Of a stretch of DNA of 9,501 nt, positions 1-5,529 are shown piece after piece. The position numbers and the translations under genes were made by a program. Numbering within the stretch: position 1 is the stretch's first letter; every line of letters begins with the position of its first letter. The notes below the pieces were generated by a model. That model did no database searches. It saw only the letters and a program-made list of their open reading frames with translations, and was not told the origin of the DNA. Source of the DNA: a bacterium. GTDB lineage: Bacteria; UBP15; UBA6099; JAJRTR01. The DNA lies in assembly GCA_024278215.1 (NCBI GenBank), contig JAJRTR010000048.1:1-9501 (forward strand), read 5' to 3'.

Positions 1-151
1 CTACTTCCACTGCGGCGGTCTCAATCTTTATCCGGAAATAGCTCAATGAAAGGAATTATCATGCGCTCGGACTTGCACCACAACATCTTGTGGCTACCCA
101 CTCAAAACCCGGAAGCGCGAATTGTAAAGCTGCTCGTCGACGGCTATGGCT
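1..151. other. Left-edge stretch, possible end of an upstream gene
   Basis: No gene can be assigned with confidence. One plus-strand reading (positions 2-49) ends in TGA and gives YFHCGGLNLYPEIAQ, which could be the C-terminus of an upstream gene. A second plus-strand frame is open from position 1 to a TAA at 157-159, and its ATG at 46 overlaps that TGA in an ATGA arrangement. Either or both may be chance. The dehydrogenase promoter lies just to the right, so any upstream gene ends before or within it. Confidence 0.3.
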
Positions 152-164
152 ATTGTTAAACAAT
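152..164. promoter_or_regulatory. Perfect inverted repeat upstream of the dehydrogenase promoter
   Basis: ATTGTT-A-AACAAT is a perfect 6-bp inverted repeat with a one-base spacer. Its right end is 6 bases upstream of the TATAAT box at 171-176, so it covers the spacer and -35 zone. That is a plausible place for an operator. No regulator gene lies next to it and an AT-rich palindrome this short can arise by chance. Confidence 0.35.
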
Positions 165-167
165 AAG

Positions 168-176
168 TGCTATAAT
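168..176 (+). promoter_or_regulatory. Extended -10 promoter (TGC-TATAAT) for the dehydrogenase
   Basis: The sequence TGCTATAAT is a perfect extended -10 element. Seventeen bases upstream of the hexamer there is no good -35 box, which is tolerated at extended -10 promoters. The last T of the hexamer is at 176 and the ATG begins at 183, exactly where transcription would be expected to start. The mRNA would therefore have no 5' leader. Confidence 0.55.
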
Positions 177-182
177 CACGAT

Positions 183-1169
183 ATGACTGAACGAACTGAT
201 CTGAATATTGTTTTTCTTGACACATCCACACTTGACAGGGGCGACATATCTTTCGAGAAATTCACGTCGCGCTGGCATTGCACATTCCATGACCGGACAA
301 CACCGGCTGATATGCCTTCGAGGCTCGAGGGTATGAATGTCGCGGTGACGAATAAAGTCGTCATCGACAGGGCCGCCATGAGCGCTGTGGAGGCAGGCAG
401 CCTGGAGCTTATCGCTATCGCCGCCACCGGCACGAACAATGTCGATCTTACATCTGCCGCCGAGCGCGGACTGCCCGTGTGCAACGTGGCGGGCTACTCA
501 ACCAGTTGTGTTGTGCAGCAGACTTTTGCATACCTGCTGGAGTTCTTCTCGAACATCAGCGGCTATGCCCGGGACGTGCGGGAAGGCGCGTGGGAAGCAA
601 GCCCCATCTTCACATTACTGTCGCGTCCGGTGTCAGAGTTGCGCGGCAAGATCATCGGCATAGTCGGGCTCGGCGCAATCGGCAGCGGTGTGGCAACAAT
701 CGCAGAAGCATTCGGCATGAAGGTGCTTGTCGCAGACCGGCCCGGCTCGAAAAGGCCTGTTCCGAGCGGTCGCACAGCACTGGATGAAATGCTGCCGCGG
801 GTGGACGTGCTTTCTCTGCACTGCCCGCTCACCGCACACACCGAGAACCTCATCGGCGCAGCCGAGCTGGCGAAGATGAAACCCACATCTATTCTCATAA
901 ACGTAGCGCGCGGCGGCATAGTCAATGAAGAAGCGCTCATACAGGCCCTGCGCCTCGGGAAGATCGCCGGCGCGGCCACGGATGTGCTTACCACCGAACC
1001 GCCCCCGGCGGATCACCCGATGATCGTCGCGGCGAAAGAACTCGATAATCTCATCGTCACACCCCACACCGCCTGGTCATCGCTCGAAGCGCGGCAGTTG
1101 CTCGTCGACGAAATAGCCGACAACATCGACGCTTTCCTCAAGGGCGAAAGCCGCAACCACGTCGCGTGA
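183..1169 (+). CDS. D-2-hydroxyacid dehydrogenase, glycerate (hydroxypyruvate) dehydrogenase-like
   Basis: A cytosolic NAD(H)-linked oxidoreductase of 328 residues, the usual size for the family, that interconverts a 2-keto acid and its D-2-hydroxy acid. The Rossmann motif G-x-G-x-x-G is at about residues 162-167 (GIVGLGAIGSG), with an Asp at 185 ending the second strand, which favours NAD over NADP. The catalytic residues are Arg243 (NVARGG), Glu272 (TTEPP) and His295 (TPHTAWS). Their 29- and 23-residue spacing matches the family. The TEPPPADHP and PHTAWSSLEAR segments resemble HprA-type glycerate dehydrogenases, but the substrate is inferred. I chose the ATG at 183 because an in-frame GTG at 90 adds 31 residues unlike the family N-terminus and would lie upstream of the promoter at 168-176. 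There is no Shine-Dalgarno before 183. A short GC-rich hairpin (GCAAT-AC-ATTGC, 1207-1218) follows the gene without a clear T-run. Confidence 0.93.
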   Translation: MTERTDLNIVFLDTSTLDRGDISFEKFTSRWHCTFHDRTTPADMPSRLEGMNVAVTNKVVIDRAAMSAVEAGSLELIAIAATGTNNVDLTSAAERGLPVCNVAGYSTSCVVQQTFAYLLEFFSNISGYARDVREGAWEASPIFTLLSRPVSELRGKIIGIVGLGAIGSGVATIAEAFGMKVLVADRPGSKRPVPSGRTALDEMLPRVDVLSLHCPLTAHTENLIGAAELAKMKPTSILINVARGGIVNEEALIQALRLGKIAGAATDVLTTEPPPADHPMIVAAKELDNLIVTPHTAWSSLEARQLLVDEIADNIDAFLKGESRNHVA

Positions 1170-1234
1170 AATTTCCGCATTTCTTTGTGAGGATTCCGGG
1201 CCGGGGGCAATACATTGCAGTCCCTCATATAAAA

Positions 1235-1403
1235 GAGCCAATTGTAAAATTATGTTCGTAGCGAGGTCGAACGAAATTATTCAGAAACAAGGCGGAGGTG
1301 CAAAATCCCCGCAGGCGTACTTGCAGAGTACGTTGAGGAAGATTTTGTGCCGACCACGCTGCTGTTGACAATTGCAGCCGAATCAGAATTTTGCAATTGG
1401 CTC
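1235..1403 (+). repeat. Intergenic inverted-repeat element, copy A (169 bp)
   Basis: The left end is GAGCCAATTGTAAAATT and the right end is AATTTTGCAATTGGCTC, terminal inverted repeats matching at 16 of 17 positions. Inside, GGTGCAAAATC pairs with GATTTTGTGCC, and CGTACT with AGTACG around a 5-base loop. The whole unit can thus fold into a long imperfect hairpin. AAAA flanks it on both sides. It has no coding capacity. It fills most of the gap between the dehydrogenase and the 3' end of the binding-protein gene, ending 6 bases from that gene's stop codon. The same element recurs at 2572 and 4821. Confidence 0.9.
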
Positions 1404-1409
1404 AAAAGA

Positions 1410-2387
1410 CTATTCCTCGAACGGGAGCGACATGTAGATTTTATCCCAGCCTTTAACTTTTACCGTGTTGTAGAATTGCTTTAAACCGGAAAAGTCGACA
1501 TCGCCGGCGGAGACCCAGCGACCTGCGGTCTGCCTGAAATAATTGTGGAACGGTGCGAAGTCCGCATTCTCGTGCATGTTGTAAAGTACATTTTTAATTC
1601 TTTTAAGGGGTTTTTCGCCAAAGCCGTCGCGCACGACGATAAGTGTGTTGGGGAAAGGTTTTGAACATGCGATGGGCAGGGCTTCCACCAGACGTTCGTC
1701 GGTTTCGAGCATCACATATTTCATGCTGAGCTCGTCGATGACCACAGCGTCCACTGCGTTGAAAAGCAGCGCGAGCGCTGAAGATTCGCGATTGAGCCGA
1801 TGAAAATTATGGAAAAGATAGTGGGGCGCGAATTCGTATTTCTGTTCTTCAAAAATATTGTTCAGCAAAGCCCAGGCCGATTCGTCGGGAATGGCGATTC
1901 TTTTTCCGAAAAGCGAATCGAGCATCTGGTCGGCGCCCGGGTCGATTGATTCGGGCATCATGTATATACACGTCTTCGAGGAGGTTTCGCCCACGCTCTG
2001 GTAGACGGCAATGGGGTGGATGGCGGATTTTTCGCTGCCGTACTGCGACTGCATGTAGTAGTATGAGGGCAACCATGCGACGTCGACGCTACCGTCTTCG
2101 AGTTTTTCGATTACGTCCGTCCAATTGTTAAATTTTTTGATTGTGATGTTGAGGCCATAATCTTTTTTTAGGATTGCCTGGAGCCTGAGAAGATCGTCCC
2201 AGATAATGACAGAGCCGCGACCGAGCAGCGATGTCGACAGGTTCATTGCGAATGTCACATTATACGTTTCCGCGACGGTTGTTTTTTCCGCCGCCGCCGG
2301 TTCGCCGATGCAGCACAGGGTGAAACATGCAATAAAAAATATTGCGGCGATGATGTGCCCTGATATCCGGATGCCGTTTGTGCTCAT
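1410..2387 (-). CDS. PhnD-like periplasmic substrate-binding protein
   Basis: A 325-residue secreted protein of the phosphate/phosphonate (PhnD-like, type 2 periplasmic-binding) group. A basic start is followed by a hydrophobic stretch at about residues 11-28 and a PAAA-EK signal peptidase I-type site near 33. LCC at 24-26 is not a proper lipobox. Family-like segments are DGSVDVAWLPSYYYM, LFGKRIAIPDESAW, AVDAVVIDELSMK and PFPNTLIVVRDGF. The start is the ATG at 2387, preceded by GGAG three bases upstream. An in-frame ATG at 2447 lies inside the -10 box of a good promoter (2446-2474), so it should precede the transcript start. No permease or ATPase gene is nearby, and the gene diverges from a histidine kinase. 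A role as a ligand sensor for that kinase is plausible but inferred. The ligand is unknown. Confidence 0.82.
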   Translation of the reverse strand: MSTNGIRISGHIIAAIFFIACFTLCCIGEPAAAEKTTVAETYNVTFAMNLSTSLLGRGSVIIWDDLLRLQAILKKDYGLNITIKKFNNWTDVIEKLEDGSVDVAWLPSYYYMQSQYGSEKSAIHPIAVYQSVGETSSKTCIYMMPESIDPGADQMLDSLFGKRIAIPDESAWALLNNIFEEQKYEFAPHYLFHNFHRLNRESSALALLFNAVDAVVIDELSMKYVMLETDERLVEALPIACSKPFPNTLIVVRDGFGEKPLKRIKNVLYNMHENADFAPFHNYFRQTAGRWVSAGDVDFSGLKQFYNTVKVKGWDKIYMSLPFEE

Positions 2388-2445
2388 GATCTCCAGCCGG
2401 TGTGGAATGTCGCAGTGCGCCGCGGTCCCAGTCTCACCGCCTTTC

Positions 2446-2474
2446 ATTGTACAATTACTTTCACCCGTTGTAAA
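2446..2474 (-). promoter_or_regulatory. Sigma70-type promoter for the PhnD-like gene
   Basis: On the minus strand TTTACA (2474-2469) is separated by exactly 17 bases from TACAAT (2451-2446). Transcription would begin near 2439, giving a leader of about 50 bases before the ATG at 2387. The box overlaps the upstream in-frame ATG at 2447, which argues against that start. Confidence 0.65.
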
Positions 2475-2571
2475 CTTACAGAGACAGAGTAAAAGTCAGG
2501 TATTATGAAAAATGAAGTATCCTGTAATTTCAGGACACAAGAGCGACGACGACATCAATGACAGTAGAAAA

Positions 2572-2677
2572 GAGCCAATTGCAAAATTATGTTCGTAGCG
2601 AGGTCGAGCGAAATTATTCAGAAGCAAGGCGGAGGTGTAAAATCCCCGTAGCAGAATCAGAATTCCGCAATTGGCTC
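2572..2677 (+). repeat. Intergenic inverted-repeat element, copy B (106 bp, internally deleted)
   Basis: This has the same left end (GAGCCAATTGCAAAATT) and, with two changed bases, the same right end as the other copies. The first ~75 bases match copies A and C closely, after which the central hairpin is missing. The missing part is bounded in the full-length form by CCGCAG on one side and CCGCAG just before CAGAATCAG on the other (see copy C). Copy B reads CCGTAGCAGAATCAG at the junction, as expected from loss between those short direct repeats. AAAA flanks both ends. It ends 34 bases before the kinase GTG. The rest of the 2475-2711 gap holds only a small TCCTG/CAGGA stem-loop at 2520-2535. 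Confidence 0.88.
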
Positions 2678-2711
2678 AAAAGAAGAAATCTGTGAATAGC
2701 CGAGTGATGAC

Positions 2712-4550
2712 GTGAAGAACGGCATTGTGACAAGACTTACGATAATAATCGGCCTTATGGTGCTGCTTACCGCCGCCATAGTGTACTATGGTTCCGATAT
2801 GCGGTTTTCCCTGCTGTACAGGTCCCAGAAAGAAAAACGGGTGACATTTCTCGCGCGGTCAATGTCGTATGGATTGAAAAACATCCTTGTGTCGGCAGGC
2901 TCGGAAAACGAAGTGTCGCGGCTTGTCGAAAATGTCATGCGAAGCGCGATGGCTAACGATCCTACGATAACAGGTTGCAGGGTGGAGAATAAGGAAGGCA
3001 AAATACTCTACAACTTCCTGATGCCGGGCGCGGGGGCGCGGGGCGCGTCAAGTGTGAGTGTGGATGTAAAGTCCGAGACGGGCAGGATAGGCACGATCAC
3101 ACTGTACTACATACACAACGACATCTTTTCCGATGAGAAAACACAGCAGGTGGTGGCGATAGCGGGCACAATAGCTTCAATGGTGACTTACCACATGAAG
3201 CGATTCGATTTTTTCCAGGTCAGGTTCCTTGCGGAAAAGATCATCGAGGAAGACCCTGATGTTATCTACAGCGAGGTGACCGGCCCCGGTGACAGGGTTG
3301 TGTACTCGCATAAAATGGAAGAGTTCAAGGATATGCTTTCCGAAGAAGTTAATCGGACATCCGCCGATGTCAGCCCGTTGCAGCCTGTTGTAGTGCAGGA
3401 GATAGGCGAGATAGGCGATTATGGGCGGGTAGTGGAAGTAGCGGTGCTTGTGCACGAGGGAAACCGCCGCCTTGGTGTTGTGAGAATCGGATATTCGACG
3501 GCATCGCTCAACAGAGCCATGGTGAATTCGCGGCGGATACTGACACTTGTTATCGCGGGGATAACGCTGCTCGCGCTGGGCCTCGGCATCGCGCTTGCCC
3601 GCAGCATCGCGCGTCCGCTGGTGGACCTCACGGATGTTGCGCGCACAATATCACCCGAGGGATTCACTGGCGACGTGCAACTCGAAAAGGCCGCGAAGGA
3701 GATCGAAACGCTCAAAGCTTCTTTCACCGACCTCGGCGACAGGCTTTCCTCTCGCCGGGACGAGATCGGCGCGCTCGCCACTTCCTTTAAAGACCTTGTT
3801 GTCGCACTCGACACTTACATAAAACAACTGAAGGTTTCCTACCGGCAGATCAGTGTTGCCGACCGCCTCTATGCCATGGGACAACTCACAGCCGGTATCG
3901 CACACGAAATAAATAATCCCCTCACTATCATTTCTACATACATACAAGTCATGCTCAAACGCGATGACATCGACCCGGAAATGCGCGGGGAGCTCGATAC
4001 AATAAAAGAGGAAATAGCGCGCATCGCCGAAAGAGTGAGCGAACTGCGCTCGTTTACACAGGAAACGCAATTCGAGTTTGCTACGATCGACCTGCATTCC
4101 GCGCTGAATAAAACGCTGTCGCTTTTCCGCTACCAGATAAATAAGAAGGGCGTCACTCTCAAAGCGGAATTCGACGATCAGCCGGTGTTCGTTACGGGCG
4201 ACGAGGGCAAACTGCGCCAGGTTTTTCTCAACCTCATGCTGAATTCGCTCCAGGCTATGGCCTACTCGGAAACAAAGGTGCTCGCAGTGGCGACCGAAGT
4301 GACTGAAGCCGAAGTCAGGATACATTTTTCAGACACCGGCTCCGGGATCGACGGCAAAGAGATGGACCATATTTTCGACCCGTTCTTCTCGACAAAAAAG
4401 GGAAGCGCGGGCACAGGGCTCGGACTTTCGATCAGTTACAGCATAATCGAGACACACAACGGCACGATCAGGGTCGAATCGACACCCGGCGAAGGCGCTA
4501 CATTTACGGTAATACTGCCGCCTGCGGCTGAAAACGACATCCAGAGTTAA
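2712..4550 (+). CDS. Membrane sensor histidine kinase with HAMP region (orphan)
   Basis: A 612-residue inner-membrane kinase. Transmembrane helices lie at about residues 8-26 and 276-296, enclosing a ~250-residue periplasmic region. Two similar stretches there (about 85-138 and 185-268) each end in a G-x-(I/V)-x-x-I/R-x-x-Y strand, suggesting a double Cache/PAS-like sensor. A HAMP region follows (297-370) with an apparent second copy of its second helix. The phosphoacceptor is His398 in AGIAHEINNPL. The ATPase domain shows the N box (LRQVFLNLMLNSLQAM, about 501-516), G1 (DTGSGID, 541-547), the F region (DPFFSTKKG) and G2 (GTGLGLSIS, 567-575). The HEINNPL form is typical of NtrB-like kinases that partner sigma54 regulators, but no response regulator is in the window. 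The start is a GTG with a weak upstream site, and no better start precedes the first membrane helix. A bidirectional hairpin at 4604-4632 follows. Confidence 0.93.
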   Translation: MKNGIVTRLTIIIGLMVLLTAAIVYYGSDMRFSLLYRSQKEKRVTFLARSMSYGLKNILVSAGSENEVSRLVENVMRSAMANDPTITGCRVENKEGKILYNFLMPGAGARGASSVSVDVKSETGRIGTITLYYIHNDIFSDEKTQQVVAIAGTIASMVTYHMKRFDFFQVRFLAEKIIEEDPDVIYSEVTGPGDRVVYSHKMEEFKDMLSEEVNRTSADVSPLQPVVVQEIGEIGDYGRVVEVAVLVHEGNRRLGVVRIGYSTASLNRAMVNSRRILTLVIAGITLLALGLGIALARSIARPLVDLTDVARTISPEGFTGDVQLEKAAKEIETLKASFTDLGDRLSSRRDEIGALATSFKDLVVALDTYIKQLKVSYRQISVADRLYAMGQLTAGIAHEINNPLTIISTYIQVMLKRDDIDPEMRGELDTIKEEIARIAERVSELRSFTQETQFEFATIDLHSALNKTLSLFRYQINKKGVTLKAEFDDQPVFVTGDEGKLRQVFLNLMLNSLQAMAYSETKVLAVATEVTEAEVRIHFSDTGSGIDGKEMDHIFDPFFSTKKGSAGTGLGLSISYSIIETHNGTIRVESTPGEGATFTVILPPAAENDIQS

Positions 4551-4600
4551 CCCGCATATTTTCAATTTATTGTGATTTGCAACAGAGGAAGATCCGTTAT

Positions 4601-4632
4601 AAAAAAAACACCCTTAAACTGAAGGTGTTTTT
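4601..4632 (-). terminator. Rho-independent terminator, best on the minus strand
   Basis: AAAAACACC (4604-4612) pairs with GGTGTTTTT (4624-4632), and the stem can extend by two A-T pairs past a bulged C. On the minus strand the stem runs into a tract of eight T residues (4608-4601), a canonical terminator about 35 bases past the stop codon of the 16-codon ORF. On the plus strand it could also stop the kinase transcript, with the T-run inside the stem. Confidence 0.75.
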
Positions 4633-4667
4633 CCTTAATGCGATTTTAGAATACGTCCAATAGCGAT

Positions 4668-4718
4668 CTATTTGCCTTTGGGACGCGGTTTCGGGGCAGG
4701 TCTCCAGCTTGTCATCAT
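4668..4718 (-). CDS. Putative 16-residue basic proline-rich peptide
   Basis: The predicted peptide is MMTSWRPAPKPRPKGK, with six Lys/Arg, four prolines in an alternating x-P pattern, and no acidic residue. I do not recognise it. The case for translation is its setting. AGAGGTGA ends 7 bases before the first ATG and closely matches the Shine-Dalgarno consensus. A strong promoter with a 17-base spacer (4756-4784) sits upstream, and a terminator (4601-4632) closes the unit about 35 bases past the TAG. The second ATG could be the start instead, giving 15 residues. There is no signal peptide or membrane segment, so it would stay in the cytoplasm unless exported by another route. The PRP-type composition recalls ribosome-binding proline-rich peptides, but that is only a resemblance. 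The transcript of about 150 bases could instead act as a small RNA. Moderate confidence that it is expressed, low for any function. Confidence 0.5.
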   Translation of the reverse strand: MMTSWRPAPKPRPKGK

Positions 4719-4737
4719 ATCGTTTCACCTCTTTATA

Positions 4738-4755
4738 AAGGATTTCTATATCCTT
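4738..4755. promoter_or_regulatory. Palindrome over the transcription start of the small-peptide unit
   Basis: On the minus strand AAGGAT-ATAGAA-ATCCTT is a perfect 6-bp inverted repeat. It starts immediately after the -10 box, so the expected transcription start (about 4749) falls in its loop. That position suits a repressor operator. It overlaps a second perfect palindrome, CTTTATAAAG (4731-4740), next to the ribosome-binding site. Confidence 0.45.
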
Positions 4756-4784
4756 ATTTTATCCTAAATAGCGACTTTAGTCAA
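4756..4784 (-). promoter_or_regulatory. Strong sigma70-type promoter for the small-peptide unit
   Basis: On the minus strand TTGACT (4784-4779) and TAAAAT (4761-4756) each match five of six consensus bases and are separated by exactly 17 bases. The expected start is about 4749, some 30 bases before the ATG. No other minus-strand gene could use this promoter, because the terminator at 4601-4632 closes the unit. Confidence 0.7.
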
Positions 4785-4820
4785 CAAATAGTTTAGCTTT
4801 GGTTGAAAAAGAAAACTGTA

Positions 4821-4998
4821 GAGCCAATTACAAAATCATGTTCGTAGCGAGGTCGAGCGAAATTGTTCAGAGCAAGGCGGAGGTGTAAAATCCTTGCAGG
4901 CGTACTTGTAAAGTACGTCGAGGACGATTTCGCGCCGACAACGCAGCTATGGACAATAGCAGCCGACCGCAGCAGAATCAGAATTTTGCAATTGGCTC
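4821..4998 (+). repeat. Intergenic inverted-repeat element, copy C (178 bp)
   Basis: The longest copy. The left end is GAGCCAATTACAAAATC and the right end AATTTTGCAATTGGCTC, matching as inverted repeats at 15 of 17 positions. The central stem is CGTACTT/AAGTACG around GTA, one pair longer than in copy A. Next to it GGTGTAAAATC faces GATTTCGCGCC. Relative to copy A it carries about ten extra bases (ACCGCAGCAG region) near the right end. It lies between the promoter at 4756-4784 and the 3' end of the pilin-like gene, ending 14 bases from that gene's stop codon. The flanks are TGTA on the left and GGTA on the right. Confidence 0.9.
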
Positions 4999-5012
4999 GG
5001 TAGAACTTCGGC

Positions 5013-5516
5013 TTATTCCTGCCTGTACTCGTCGGGAATATCGGATGCCGTGTACGGATCAGCATAAATCTTTTTGTCATCCGATACGTAAGTGTATATC
5101 TTGTTGTCACGGCAGTATCCGAAAAGCTCGTATGAATCGCCGAAGGATGTGTCGATTCTCATGACGCTTCCTGTTTTCGGGTCCCAGTATTCTGTATTAT
5201 AGACATATCTGTGTATGGTCTTGTGCCTGTTGAAGAATTCGTCGTCGAGATAGTAAGGATATTTGCCCTGATCGAGCATATCCGCGTCGAGCGCTTTCAC
5301 AACTTGCTTTATCGCTTTTTCGCACTTCATGCCGACCTGCTTGTTCGCCATAAATTTTTTTTCCGATTTCTCATTGACTTCACGCAGTTGGTTGACAGCG
5401 AGCCAGCCGACGACGACAACGGCGACAAAGAGAAAAAGAATCAATGCGACGGCGCCTCGATCATTATTATTTTTCGACGGTTTCAGATTGATCTGTTGTC
5501 TGTTTTTTTCATTCAT
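5013..5516 (-). CDS. Single-pass membrane protein with pilin/TadG-like N-terminus
   Basis: A 167-residue protein. A basic, Asn/Lys-rich N-terminus of about 20 residues leads to RGAVALILFLFVAVVVVGWL, one hydrophobic helix at about 21-43, then a ~125-residue polar domain presumably outside the cytoplasm. The helix start resembles both Tad pilus proteins (RGAVAV...) and prepilin cleavage sites (G followed by a hydrophobic helix), but the Glu5 of true type IV pilins is absent. The segment at about 65-91 (AIKQVVKALDADMLDQGKYPYYL) resembles the helix and GxYP turn of GspG-type pseudopilins. These are family resemblances, not a firm assignment. The start is the ATG at 5516, preceded by AAAGGA 9 bases upstream. 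The longer in-frame extension overlaps the upstream gene and lacks such a site. It lies 13 bases downstream of the nucleosidase-fold gene and is surely co-transcribed. Confidence 0.75.
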   Translation of the reverse strand: MNEKNRQQINLKPSKNNNDRGAVALILFLFVAVVVVGWLAVNQLREVNEKSEKKFMANKQVGMKCEKAIKQVVKALDADMLDQGKYPYYLDDEFFNRHKTIHRYVYNTEYWDPKTGSVMRIDTSFGDSYELFGYCRDNKIYTYVSDDKKIYADPYTASDIPDEYRQE

Positions 5517-5529
5517 GGAATTATTCCTT

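Noticed and set aside
633-1067. Minus-strand frames of about 140 codons inside the dehydrogenase gene
   Set aside because: They are shadows of a coding region whose catalytic residues and spacing are all intact on the plus strand.
2447-2447. Upstream ATG start for the PhnD-like gene
   Set aside because: It lies inside the -10 box of a good promoter and would put 20 unrelated residues before the signal peptide.
2505-2561. An 18-codon plus-strand ORF (MKNEVSCNFRTQERRRHQ) before the kinase
   Set aside because: Only a weak AGG lies four bases before the ATG, the nearby TATTAT has no properly spaced -35, and no terminator follows. Not separable from chance.
3651-4325. A 224-codon minus-strand frame inside the kinase gene
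   Set aside because: It is antisense to the HisKA and ATPase domains, whose motifs are intact on the plus strand. It has no promoter or ribosome-binding site.
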